From the NCBI GenBank assembly GCA_002335145.1, contig DDBV01000015.1:36784-79641 (forward strand): a stretch of 42,858 nucleotides of DNA. Reading direction: 5' to 3'. Of this stretch, positions 34,144 to 42,858 are shown in pieces; position 1 is the stretch's first letter; each line of letters starts with the position of its first letter. The translations under genes and the position numbers were made by a program. Below the pieces are notes generated by a model. That model did not search any database, had not been told where the DNA came from, and saw only the letters and a list, made by a program, of their open reading frames with translations. This DNA is from Patescibacteria group bacterium UBA2023 (GTDB lineage: Bacteria > Patescibacteriota > Gracilibacteria > BD1-5 > UBA2023).

Positions 34144-35038
34144 ACTCGCGAAAATCTCTCTCGCCGCGATGACCTCGATCCTCTGTTTCGGGTGAGTCGC
34201 ATGGGTCGGAGTTGTGGGCTCAGACATAGTGCCGCGTCTTGCAGCCTATGTCACGTCTCTTGCAGCCTTGCACGCACTCACAAACGGCGAGACAGACGAG
34301 GCCGCACGTCTCTACCGATCACTTTCGGATCCGGGAAATTCTTTTCCGATTCCAGCAGAAACTATCGTGGATGCGCATCTCGGACTCGGCAACATCGCCT
34401 CTGGATCCGGAGATTTCTTGGAAGCCCGAAACCACTACCTCGAGGCCGCGCCAATGCGATCGGAAAATGAATTTCGCCGACTCTACAATCTCGGCAATGT
34501 CGAGTATCGATTGGGCGAATCAGCATCGTCCGACGCGAATCGCATTCTCCTGTGGCTCAGCGCGATAGGCCGATACGAGGACGCTCTTGCCTGGCATGAG
34601 GATACGGAAACACGCGAGAATCTGGAATTCGTGAAGCGCAAACTCGAAGATCTCGCGCAGACGAGCAAACCAGAAAATCAAACAGAAGGACGAGATCCAC
34701 AGCAAGGCAGTCCCAACGAATCACAAGGCGACTCTCCGACAGAGCAACAATGACAAGGAGCCGCCGCCTCATGAGAACGGATTCCCCAATCAGGCGGCAT
34801 CTGGCGCAATACGGGAGAATTCGAATCGGTCTGAAACGGTGGTGAGTCGGAAGAAAGCCTCTCCGAGAGCGAACGACAGTGATTGGAAAACCGCATGCGC
34901 TCCATTGGCGAACTCGGAGCAACAGGGCAAGAATACCTCCGGCGCGATGGAACACCCCGCAGCGGAGGCAGTGGCCCATTCTTCAATATCATACCGCTTC
35001 TCAACGACAACACCTCCTCCGTAGAAAAAGACTGGTAA
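34136..35038 (+). CDS. TPR-containing membrane protein (BatC-like), five UGA glycines
   Basis: ATG 34136 overlaps the batAB stop by 8 nt. Its 300 codons end at TAA 35036-35038, with TGA at 34193, 34751, 34772 and two more. An N-terminal signal or anchor (MDRLAKISLAAMTSILCFGG) is followed by tetratricopeptide-like helices at about 45-150 (HLGLGNIASGSGDFLEARNH, then LYNLGNVEYRLGESA). The second half is polar and low in complexity, rich in Gln, Ser, Gly and Glu. Position after a BatA-BatB gene and TPR content match BatC/BatE partners. The TPR domain probably binds the vWA protein. Confidence 0.8.
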
Positions 35039-35045
35039 CATCATC

Positions 35046-36398
35046 ATGAAAGCATCCTTCCGAGACTACTTCGTAGAAACCTTCTTCGCTGCCGACCCTT
35101 CCGAGTTCGACCGTTTTTCCGAATCGCTTCTCGCACGACGCCCGAAGACGTTCCGCGTCAATCGGCTCAAGACCGGAATCGAGACCTTCGCTTCGCGGTG
35201 GCGAGCACGCGGACTCCCAATGGGGCCAACCATGAACTCCTGGGTCTTCTCGGCGGGACATGAGCGCGTCAAGCTTTGAAACGAGCCAGAGCATCTGGCC
35301 GGACATCTCTACGTACAGGATCTCTCCGCGAGTATGAGCGTGGAGATCCTCTCGGACGGACAGATCGACGAGACTCCCGATCTGCTCATCCTCGATATGG
35401 CGGCGAGTCCGGGGGGCAAGACTACACAGCTCGCCGAAGTCTATCCGAATTCCCTCGTAATCGGCAATGAATTCGACAAAAGCCGACTTCCCCAGCTTCT
35501 TGAGAATATCGAGCGCATGGGCTCGGACAATATCGCCGTAACCAACTACTCGGGCGCGTTCTTTTCGGGTGCGGGAGAGATCTTCGATCGAATCCTGCTC
35601 GATGCCCCTTGCTCGGGCGAAGGCATCGCCCACAAAGCACCGGAATCTCTCGATTACTGGAATATCAAGAATGTCCGAAAAATCGCAGCGGTCCAGACTC
35701 GGCTGCTTCGCGCCGCTCTCGACACGCTCGCGGTAGGCGGGAACATGGTTTACTCTACCTGTACACTCAACGCCATGGAGAATGAGGGCGTGGTGGAATC
35801 GGCGATCGCCGGACGTATGGATGCGTTTCGAATCACGTATGATCACCGGTTCTGGCCGCACCGAGAAGAAACTGGCGGATTCTATATCTGTCGGATCGAG
35901 AAGATGGCTTCCACGAGGGATTCGAGTAAGGATGCGCCGCGATGACACGGAAGCCCCCATATCGCGCCGGCAGGACAGAAGACACTCGCGGCAATGCGGA
36001 CATTCTTTGCCTCGGTCGGGGCGGTCGAACCTGAAACATGGGACTACTACTGCAACGACGAACGCGTACTCGCAATCTGCAAGAACCGTAAAGCCGGAAC
36101 GATTCTGGATACGTGGTATCTCTTGCGATTCGGCAAGCGGATCGGGACGATGGAGAATGGGGAGTTCGTACCGGATTTTACACTTCTGCGGGATATCACA
36201 TCGGACGCTCCACGATACGCCATGAGCGAAGACGAGTATTCGCGCTTCCGCACGGGAGAACATCTCACAACCTCTGAAACACGATTCGAAAACGGTGGGC
36301 ATGTGGTGGCCGAGCGTGACGGCGTGGTCGTAGGGACGCTCCGAGCGAACGGCTCCATTCTCGAAAACCTCATCTCAAAATCTCTCAAGAAACGCTAG
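35046..36398 (+). CDS. rsmF: 16S rRNA (cytosine-C5)-methyltransferase, RsmF/NOL1-NOP2-Sun family
   Basis: A 450-residue SAM-dependent methyltransferase, with TGA at 35277 and 35943 as Gly. Motif I is LDMAASPGGKTTQLAE, with P-G-G-K typical of m5C RNA enzymes. Motif IV is DRILLDAPCSGEG, with the P-C-S cysteine, and motif VI is VYSTCTLNAMENEG, with the T-C-T catalytic cysteine. The C-terminal 150 residues resemble the extra PUA-like domain of RsmF rather than RsmB, which has an N-terminal NusB domain instead. It starts 7 nt after the TPR gene, so it is probably the last gene of the bat operon. Its TAG stop overlaps the TAG stop of the convergent gene in a shared CTAG. Confidence 0.9.
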
Positions 36399-37111
36399 GA
36401 AGCCCCCTTGCGTTTGATGACGATGCAATTGTGCCTGGCACCCTCCTTCTTCCATTCGAGCATTGCCTCGTATCCGGTACGATCCATGCCGATGAGCAAT
36501 GACTGATGTGAGCGGGTGAGCGCATGGCCGAGAGCTTCGGTCATGGGTAATCGAATAAAACGAACCAATGGTCGTATCTGGTAGATCATCGAGATGACAT
36601 GCTTGAGTGTATCGATGCTATTGATTGGCGATACCATACCAGATTCATTCAAGTCATGGTACCGTTCGATTTCGCGACGGAGGCAATTCTGGAGAGATTC
36701 GCTTTCGTGGTGGCATTCTTCGGGAATGAATACCGCCTGTCCGTCACGTCGCAACATGAGCCATCCGGAAGGACGTTTTTCGAATCGCACCGTATAGCCA
36801 CGAAGGTACCCTGCATAGGGCTTCATCGCGATAGATGGAACGAACGATGAGTACGCGAGAAGATAGACGGTACAGGCGAGATCCGAGATTCCAAGCATCC
36901 GAACGAACAAATCGACAAATTCGCGCAGGTCCGATTCGCACGACAGAGGATGTGCGGCACAGGTTATTTCTTTCAGTACGGTAAGAACAACCCACGAGAC
37001 AGAGGAGAGCACCGAATAGGTGAGAAAAATCCTCCGGGTACGGGCAAAAAACCGCACTCCGAGATGATCGGCGCGAATATCTGAACCACTAAAGGCGGGT
37101 GGATGATTCAT
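36395..37111 (-). CDS. Hypothetical membrane protein (238 aa)
   Basis: MNHPPAFSGSDIRADHLGVR starts a 238-residue protein with two predicted membrane helices, about 29-49 (FLTYSVLSSVSWVVLTVL) and 74-95 (ISDLACTVYLLAYSSFVPSI). A basic, mostly soluble C-terminal domain follows that ends MEWKKEG-like and K-R-K-G-A-S. A start two codons upstream is equally possible. No in-frame TGA. Convergent with rsmF and divergent from clpC. No family recognised. Confidence 0.65.
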   Translation of the reverse strand: MNHPPAFSGSDIRADHLGVRFFARTRRIFLTYSVLSSVSWVVLTVLKEITCAAHPLSCESDLREFVDLFVRMLGISDLACTVYLLAYSSFVPSIAMKPYAGYLRGYTVRFEKRPSGWLMLRRDGQAVFIPEECHHESESLQNCLRREIERYHDLNESGMVSPINSIDTLKHVISMIYQIRPLVRFIRLPMTEALGHALTRSHQSLLIGMDRTGYEAMLEWKKEGARHNCIVIKRKGAS

Positions 37112-37211
37112 TCTCAAGAAGACCGAAAAACTGGGTCACATCTCGCACGTGATGTGTTATATCCGCGTTTATTTCGTTGTCAATTATTCTCGGATAAGCT
37201 CGTTGCAAGAT

Positions 37212-37239
37212 TTGCGATTTTATCCGCATACGGTATACT
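37212..37239 (+). promoter_or_regulatory. clpC promoter TTGCGA-16-TATACT
   Basis: TTGCGA (37212-37217) and TATACT (37234-37239), 36 nt before the ATG. No CIRCE inverted repeat or CtsR-like site was seen. Confidence 0.7.
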
Positions 37240-37274
37240 GTGCGGCCTACTTTCCCAATATCGAAGCTCAAGCG

Positions 37275-39845
37275 ATGTTCAATAATTTTTCGGACGCCTA
37301 CAAGAGTCTCATGCTCCGGACCGAAGCGAGCGTGAAAGAACGCGGATTCCGCGAGATCCTCCCACAAGATGTATTTTTGGAGGCGGTCCGCCTACAGGAG
37401 GGCGAGGCCTATGAGGTATTCGCAAGCTACGGCGTGAGCGAACAGATCGCTCTCGAAGTGTTTTCGCAGAAGCCATTTTCCGAAGCATTTGAAGACCGCA
37501 AGGGCGAGTATATCGGCATCGGCGCACGACTCAAGGAACTCATTATTCTCTCGGTCAAGATCGCGGCCGGGAGCAATCAATCGAAGGCGGATATTACGGA
37601 TTTTCTGCTTTCGCTTTTCCGCAGCGGGAAAGAATCCTGGTGTTATCAATTTTTCGATTTTATCGGGATCAATCCGAAGGACATCGAACAGACACTCGAA
37701 GAGCTCACCAAGGATCGGGGCGATTCATCATCAGATCCCGTCATGGGATCGCTCAATTCCATCCTTAATTCTCTCGAAAACGGCATTAACGAGTCGTTTG
37801 AGAACATGAATCCAGAAAACGGCAATCCTTTTTCTCTAAACAAAGACAAGGATTCCGGCAAGGACGGCGAGAAAAAGGGTGAGAACCCTACCCCCGCCCT
37901 CGACTTCTTCGGCGTGGACCTCACGGCTGAGGCGCGTGCTGGCAAGATCGATGCAATCATCGGACGAGACAATGAGATCGAGCGGCTCGTAAGTATTCTC
38001 AATCGCAAGACCAAGAACAACCCCTGTCTCGTAGGGGAGCCCGGAGTAGGAAAGACCGCTGTGGTGGAGGGTCTCGCCAAGCGTATTGCCGATGGTACTG
38101 TCCCATTCGCTATGCGCGAGAAGCGGATCATGTCGCTCGATCTCGGTGGTATGGTGGCAGGGACCAAATACCGCGGAGAATTCGAGGCCCGCATCAAACA
38201 GATCATCGATGAAGCCTCAAAACTCGAGAACGAAGTAATCCTCTTCATTGATGAGATCCACACCATCATCGGTGCGGGTGCGGGCGAAGGGACGCTCGAT
38301 GCCGCAAATATCCTGAAGCCCGCCATGGGACGCGGCAAGATCTGCGTGATCGGCGCGACAACGCTCTCGGAGTACCAGAAACATATCGAGAAGGATTCGG
38401 CACTCGAGCGGCGATTTCAGCGGATCGAGGTGCACGAGCCGGACGATTCGACCGCCCACAGTATCATTGCAGGACTCCGCGAGGGATTCGAGGAATTTCA
38501 TAACCTCGTCATAGAGGACTCGGCGATCGAAGAGAGTGTGAAACTCTCTTCACGCTATATTACCGACCGGTACCTCCCGGACAAAGCGATCGATCTCATT
38601 GACGAGGCATGCAGTGCCAAGAGCATGACCTATAATATCGATGATAGCGAGATCGCCGGACTCAAAGCTGAGATTGAGAAACTCCAGAAGGATATCAATG
38701 GATTTATTACAGGGCAGATGTACCACAAAGCCCTGAAGGCCAAAGAGAAACAGCGCGAGATCGAAGAAAAAATCAAGACCAAGCGCGCCAAAAAAACCAT
38801 TCCGCGCGCCAAACGTCTACACATAGATTCGGAGGACATTCGCCGCGTCGTTGAGCGTATCACCGGTATTCCGGTACAGACGCTCCAAGTAGAAGACCGG
38901 GAGAAGCTCAAGAGCCTCGAACGGAGTCTCAAGAATCGGATTGTCGGCCAAGACGATGCGATCCACGCGGTCGTGGGCGCGATCAAGCGAAGCCGTGCCG
39001 GTATTGCCGACCAAAACCGTCCCATCGGGAGCTTCTTGTTCTTCGGGCCGACCGGAGTAGGAAAAACCGAGCTCGTAAAGGTGCTCGCCCGAGAATTTTA
39101 CGGTGATGAGAAAGCACTCGTGAAGATCGATATGTCCGAGTATTCGGAGCGCGCGAGCGCGAGCAAACTCATCGGATCGACCGCAGGCTACGTAGGGTAC
39201 GAAGAAGGCGGAATGCTCACGGAGAAGGTCCGACGCAAGCCCTACTCCATTGTGTTGTTCGATGAGATCGAGAAAGGAAACGCCGAGGTCTTCAATCTTC
39301 TCCTGCAGATCCTGGAGGACGGAGTCATTACCGATGGAAAGGGGCGCGAAGTGAACTTCCGCAATACGATCGTCGTTATGACATCGAATATCGGGGCCGA
39401 GGAGTTCTCAAGCAAAGCCGGACAGATCGGATTCAATATCGACAACCGCAAGGAAGAAAAAATCTTCCACGATGTCGAGAAGATCAAGGATAAGATTATT
39501 GCGAATCTCGATGAATACTTCGCCCCGGAATTCGTGAACCGCATCGATAAGCTCGTCTTTTTCAAGCCGCTCGACAAGGCATCGCTCAAGAAAATCGTAA
39601 CCCTCCAGCTGGAGAATCTTCGCGGACGACTCTCCTCCATCGGTATCGAGCTCGAGTACGATGCGAAGGCCGTGAACCTCATTCTCAAAAATACGTTCAA
39701 CCCTGAGTTCGGTGCGCGACCGGTCCGCCGCTACGTGCAAGACAAGATCGAAGAAGAAATCGCGAATTGCTTGGTAGAAAAGAAAACATCTGCTACAATC
39801 ATTCTGTCCACCGACCGAAAAGGACTCTCGATCAAAGCGAAATAA
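37275..39845 (+). CDS. clpC: ATP-dependent Clp protease ATP-binding subunit ClpC
   Basis: An 856-residue AAA+ unfoldase with two ATPase modules. A divergent N-domain (about 1-150) and a Ser/Asn/Lys linker (150-210) precede module 1: Walker A GEPGVGKT (254-261), Walker B ILFIDEIH. The middle domain is short (about 455-515), like ClpC and unlike the long M-domain of ClpB. Module 2 has Walker A GPTGVGKT (591-598) and Walker B VLFDEIE. The tripeptide I-G-F at 718-720 matches the ClpP-docking loop, so this is a protease partner rather than a disaggregase. The ATG at 37275 follows the promoter; a much longer open frame upstream is rejected. No in-frame TGA. Confidence 0.94.
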   Translation: MFNNFSDAYKSLMLRTEASVKERGFREILPQDVFLEAVRLQEGEAYEVFASYGVSEQIALEVFSQKPFSEAFEDRKGEYIGIGARLKELIILSVKIAAGSNQSKADITDFLLSLFRSGKESWCYQFFDFIGINPKDIEQTLEELTKDRGDSSSDPVMGSLNSILNSLENGINESFENMNPENGNPFSLNKDKDSGKDGEKKGENPTPALDFFGVDLTAEARAGKIDAIIGRDNEIERLVSILNRKTKNNPCLVGEPGVGKTAVVEGLAKRIADGTVPFAMREKRIMSLDLGGMVAGTKYRGEFEARIKQIIDEASKLENEVILFIDEIHTIIGAGAGEGTLDAANILKPAMGRGKICVIGATTLSEYQKHIEKDSALERRFQRIEVHEPDDSTAHSIIAGLREGFEEFHNLVIEDSAIEESVKLSSRYITDRYLPDKAIDLIDEACSAKSMTYNIDDSEIAGLKAEIEKLQKDINGFITGQMYHKALKAKEKQREIEEKIKTKRAKKTIPRAKRLHIDSEDIRRVVERITGIPVQTLQVEDREKLKSLERSLKNRIVGQDDAIHAVVGAIKRSRAGIADQNRPIGSFLFFGPTGVGKTELVKVLAREFYGDEKALVKIDMSEYSERASASKLIGSTAGYVGYEEGGMLTEKVRRKPYSIVLFDEIEKGNAEVFNLLLQILEDGVITDGKGREVNFRNTIVVMTSNIGAEEFSSKAGQIGFNIDNRKEEKIFHDVEKIKDKIIANLDEYFAPEFVNRIDKLVFFKPLDKASLKKIVTLQLENLRGRLSSIGIELEYDAKAVNLILKNTFNPEFGARPVRRYVQDKIEEEIANCLVEKKTSATIILSTDRKGLSIKAK

Positions 39846-39849
39846 CCCT

Positions 39850-41454
39850 ATGAAACGCCTCGTCCGCGCGCTCGCGATTCCTCTCGCCTTCATGGCGGGG
39901 ATTCCGGGCGCGTTGGCGTATCTATGAGAAGACCCCGGACTCAATCTCTACCGCACCATCGATCAGAGTGCGGGAAAGATTGAGTCGAGTCTCATGAAAC
40001 AATATCTCCGCGGCAGTGGGGGCCGAATGAACCAGGCTGTCGGCCAATCGTGTGCGGACAAAGACGGAAAACCCATCGACTGCCTGAATGGCAAGGATTT
40101 CACCCAACAGGATCTCGACAAGATCCTCAATAGCGGAAGCGACCAGCACGTGGCCGCACTCAGGCCCTATATCAACCCGCAGGCGATGGACATTACGGCC
40201 GATACGGTCGGTGGGATGCTCACGAAGATCCGAAAACATCGTGATCAGCTCCAGCAGGATGCTGCCATGGAGCGCAGTGGAACAGAGCAATTCGGATCGA
40301 TCGGTCTTTTTACGGACGGCGATATCGAGAACTCGGGGTACGACCTCGTCTATGACATCGAGCAGATCAATAAAATCATCTTCAAGCAACCCCCGGAGTA
40401 TGATGGCGTAGTAAACACGAACGCACCGAATATCCGCGATATGATTGCCGGGTATTTCCCGGAGAATCTCGACGAGGAAGACGACCTCGAAGCCATCGCC
40501 GAGACAGGATCATCTCTGGTCTCGGAGGAGCGATCCGGGGGATTCGGCGTAGAGACCGGTACGGGTGTCGGCACGGGCTCCACAACGCTCACGTCTACCC
40601 TCTGCCCTCCGGAAAACAGCTACCCTTCAGACTTCCTCACGGCGAATTTCATCGCGCTACCTGCAGCGAATATCGGATCCTCCGACGAGGTGCCAGTCGA
40701 GGTGACGGCTCGAACCCCCTCCCCTTCATTCATTCATGATACCAGCGGAAGTGGCCTCAATGGATTCCGACGCACGGGTGATTCATACAGTTGTAAGCCT
40801 GATCAGATCATCTGCATCGAGATAGAGTTTATCAAATACACGACATCCGTGGGATTCGGGGGGGGAAATGGCGCAGGAAACTCTATCGAAGATATCCTCG
40901 ATCAGAATCTCAAAATCTTCGATAAATACGCAGTCTCAAGCTTCGCCCAAGCTCGCATGACCAATAATTTCTTCGAGCTCTCGCTCAAAGACATCAATCT
41001 GCCCGATATGGCCCATGTCGGGACGGTCATTACCAAGAAGCCACCCCCCATACTCAATCTCGGAAAAAGCGGGACAGAAACCCCTGAAGACAAAAACAAG
41101 AAGGACGAAAACGAGATCAAGGAGATCCTCGCACGCACGTTCGAGGCCTACGGCATGGACTATGAACGACAGAACGAACTGACAAATCCATGCGTGGATC
41201 AGCAGATCTCATTTATGGGCGGGCTCGGCACAGAGCGTGCAGCGAGCAAGGCTGATCGAACCTCATGTCAACCAAGTGGCTCCGCTGAAGAAATGTATCC
41301 GGATGTAAAGGCTGCCCAGATGCAGGACGAATATTTCGAGTGATTTGCAAAGAATCTCAACGAGCTCTCCACGCTCATTCAGACACTCGCCGGCAATATC
41401 GGTGATACGATCGGTGTAATCAAAGGAATCAATGAAATACCGAAGAAACGCTAG
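39850..41454 (+). CDS. Large exported protein of unknown function (534 aa)
   Basis: ATG 39850, 4 nt after clpC, starts MKRLVRALAIPLAFMAGIPG, a signal peptide probably cut after A-L-A. TGA codons at 39931 and 41341 are Gly; the stop is TAG 41452-41454. The mature protein is acidic and rich in Asp, Gly, Ser and Asn, with scattered Cys residues (about ten) that suggest disulfides. It has helical segments near both ends and a Gly-rich stretch in the middle (VGFGGGNGAGN). It overlaps the next secreted-protein gene by 23 nt, so the two form a pair. Family unknown. Confidence 0.75.
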
Positions 41455-42775
41455 CACACTCATCATTATTCTCACTGCTGCAACGACATTCGCCGCGGCG
41501 GATTACTCATATGCCGCGGAAGGATCGGATGGAGGATCATGCACCACGGACCAACGGACACCGAAAGAAATCTCCACCTACGTAAAGAACCTCGCGGATG
41601 CCCTACGAGAAATACGAGCTACGGCGAAAGCCAATCCGTGATGTACGAATCCGAATCGCGATGGAGCGGGCATTGAGAACGATGCACGCAATCTCAAAGA
41701 TCGCGCGGTCGGAGCGGCCGAGCAGCTTTCGCAGGACGTACTCGCGAGCGTAAATGAAGATATCGCCTTCTCGAATTTCTCGAACTCCGCGCAGTTCTAC
41801 CTGTCGATGATTCTCGACGATGAAATTCCAAAGGGGACGGAACGCGACAACCGCCTCCTCAAGAAGCAGCAGAAGTCCATCAACGATGCCCAAAAAGCCA
41901 TCGCGGCCGCATGTGCCGCGAGTGTCGTTCTGCCCGAGGGAAAAGTTCCGGGGATTCCGAGCGGCACCACCCTCTCGGATGCTCTCAATCTCATTACGAA
42001 CAACCATGTCCGCACGGTAAACTTCTTCCGAGCTGTGGCGATAAAAAACGAATCCTCCGGAGACTTTGAGAAGTCATTTATTCTCACGGGAGATGATACG
42101 GCTTTTCGTGCAGCGGTACGTGCCAACTACGCTCAGAAAGCGGCAAATGATTGCCGAGTGAGCGGAGATTTCTTCAAGAACATTAGTGCCGCAATGGATC
42201 GGATCGGCAGTCTCGGTGGAAAAATCGGTGAGGCGATAGCAGACTGGGAAGAGGCATGGGATATGCTCAACAATGCGAGCGCGCCAAAGGGAAGCAATGC
42301 GCTCAAGCTCTCATTCGGCATGGGGGGTGAAGGTGATACCGGATTCTCCATGGGGGCAGACCTCGCAGCCGAGCAATCGGCAAAATACGACAACCCCCCC
42401 GAAGCACTCGGCGTGGGAGCGCAGCTACGCTCGATCGGACAGAAGATCGTCTCGACCATGGAGTCCATCGCTCCGCAGTATCTCCCGGTCGAGCAGGCAA
42501 TCAAGAACGCCGAGCACACTGAAGAAGTCCCTCCGCTCGTACGGAAAATCACCGAGGCACGGGCATTCGATACGGATGTCGCTACGCAGTACAAGACGCT
42601 CGAGGCACTCATCGGTGAAGCGAAAGAGACGACGCAAACAAATGTAACCGAGCTCGTAAAAATGCACGCCACGCTCGTGAACCTCGCGAATGCAATCGGC
42701 AAGGCCGTGCCGGTATCCGAAAAAGCCTGCGATGACCAGAGCACGGGCAAGGGAACCTGCGAGTACCGAAAGTAG
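41432..42775 (+). CDS. Exported protein of unknown function (447 aa), one UGA glycine
   Basis: ATG 41432 lies within the end of the previous gene and has one of the few good Shine-Dalgarno sequences here (AAAGGA, 5 nt upstream). The signal peptide includes S-T-L-I-I-I-L-T-A-A-T-T-F-A-A-A. TGA at 41639-41641 is Gly and TAG 42773-42775 the stop. The mature part is mostly helical with Ala, Asn, Lys and Glu, a Gly/Met-rich patch near 290 (SFGMGGEGDTGFSMG), and Cys near both ends. Its overlap and similar style suggest that it works with the 534-residue neighbour at the cell surface. Family unknown. Confidence 0.75.
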
Positions 42776-42789
42776 TGACAGATTTGTAT

Positions 42790-42816
42790 TTGACAAGTAC
42801 AAAAAAGAATTATAAT
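42790..42816 (+). promoter_or_regulatory. Promoter TTGACA-15-TATAAT at the window edge
   Basis: Both hexamers are consensus (42790-42795, 42811-42816) with a short 15-nt spacer. The -10 overlaps the left arm of a 9-bp inverted repeat. Confidence 0.65.
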
Positions 42817-42835
42817 CCATTCCAATATGGATTAT
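42812..42835. repeat. Inverted repeat ATAATCCAT-6-ATGGATTAT over the start codon
   Basis: Perfect 9-bp arms; the left arm overlaps the -10 box and the right arm begins with the ATG of the next gene. It may be an operator or an RNA hairpin hiding the start. Confidence 0.5.
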
Positions 42836-42858
42836 TTATACTTCCTCCGTAAAACCAC
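42827..42858 (+). CDS. Start of a gene cut by the window end
   Basis: ATG 42827 opens MDYLYFLRKT and runs off the window. It is placed about 10 nt after a consensus -10, so the message has almost no leader. Too short to identify. Confidence 0.45.
   Translation, partial: MDYLYFLRKT

Noticed and set aside
1..42858. CRISPR arrays, insertion sequences, integrase/att sites, rRNA or tRNA genes
   Set aside because: No regularly spaced repeats, transposase or integrase motifs, terminal inverted repeats, or structural RNA genes were recognised by eye.

Overview
This window reads as a chromosomal segment of a Candidate Phyla Radiation bacterium that uses genetic code 25, in which UGA means glycine. 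Candidatus Gracilibacteria fits best, with Absconditabacteria (SR1) as the alternative. The evidence is direct. In-frame TGA codons sit exactly at invariant glycines of recognisable proteins: the R-V-G-V-A motif of RuvX, the R-T-G-G motif of undecaprenyl diphosphate synthase, the F-G turn of ribosomal protein L9, the V-G-D-A-L motif of a polyprenyl synthase, G-W-G-N of an M23 peptidase, and L-Q-G-T-A-M-G-D-G of a BatA-type vWA protein. Genuine stops are TAA or TAG throughout. With TGA read as stop, about half of the genes break into fragments and two stretches (about 6951-7825 and 15334-16760) look nearly empty. With TGA read as glycine, both fill with open reading frames. No tRNA, rRNA, IS element or CRISPR array was recognised, so the cognate tRNA-Gly(UCA) is not in this window.

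Layout. 1-1495: end of a Lys/Pro-rich protein convergent with a UMPH-1 type pyrimidine 5'-nucleotidase and a small membrane protein. 1570-3150: two small unknown genes and an orphan, heavily structured transcript of about 450 nt. 3314-9490: a secreted Cys-repeat protein divergent from nrdA, with paired NrdR-like boxes at the nrdA promoter, then a cryptic UGA-rich gene, a small gene and nrdB. 9502-13893 (minus): lipoprotein, serS, an unknown gene, and a Glu/Leu-family dehydrogenase. 13996-18840: a PilB/GspE-type ATPase, an AT-rich island with a frame-disrupted gene and two small membrane proteins, then uvrB. 19053-22366: small membrane protein, M23 peptidase with SLH-like C-terminus, membrane-anchored coiled-coil protein, zinc-ribbon protein. 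22617-28325: small gene, then a tightly packed run nusA, two Nudix genes, rplI, ruvX, uppS, farnesyl-diphosphate-synthase-like gene, smpB. 28427-32056: VKOR, a short independent transcript, a possible acetyltransferase, an M48 metalloprotease and a DsbA-like thioredoxin-fold protein. 32239-36398: fused BatA-BatB, TPR protein, RsmF-type rRNA methyltransferase. 36395-42858: unknown membrane protein, clpC, two large secreted proteins, and the start of another gene.

How the genes fit together. NrdA and NrdB form a class I ribonucleotide reductase. The FPP-synthase-like protein and UppS form consecutive steps towards the undecaprenyl carrier lipid. VKOR and DsbA form an oxidative folding pair whose likely clients are the Cys-rich exported proteins here. 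SmpB implies trans-translation. ClpC carries an IGF loop and should work with ClpP. Promoters resemble sigma-70 sites, with TTGACA or a recurring TTGCGA at -35, and Shine-Dalgarno sequences are usually weak or absent. UGA use is very uneven: none in nrdA, nrdB, uvrB, nusA, serS or clpC, but most glycines of the cryptic AT-rich gene at 6983.
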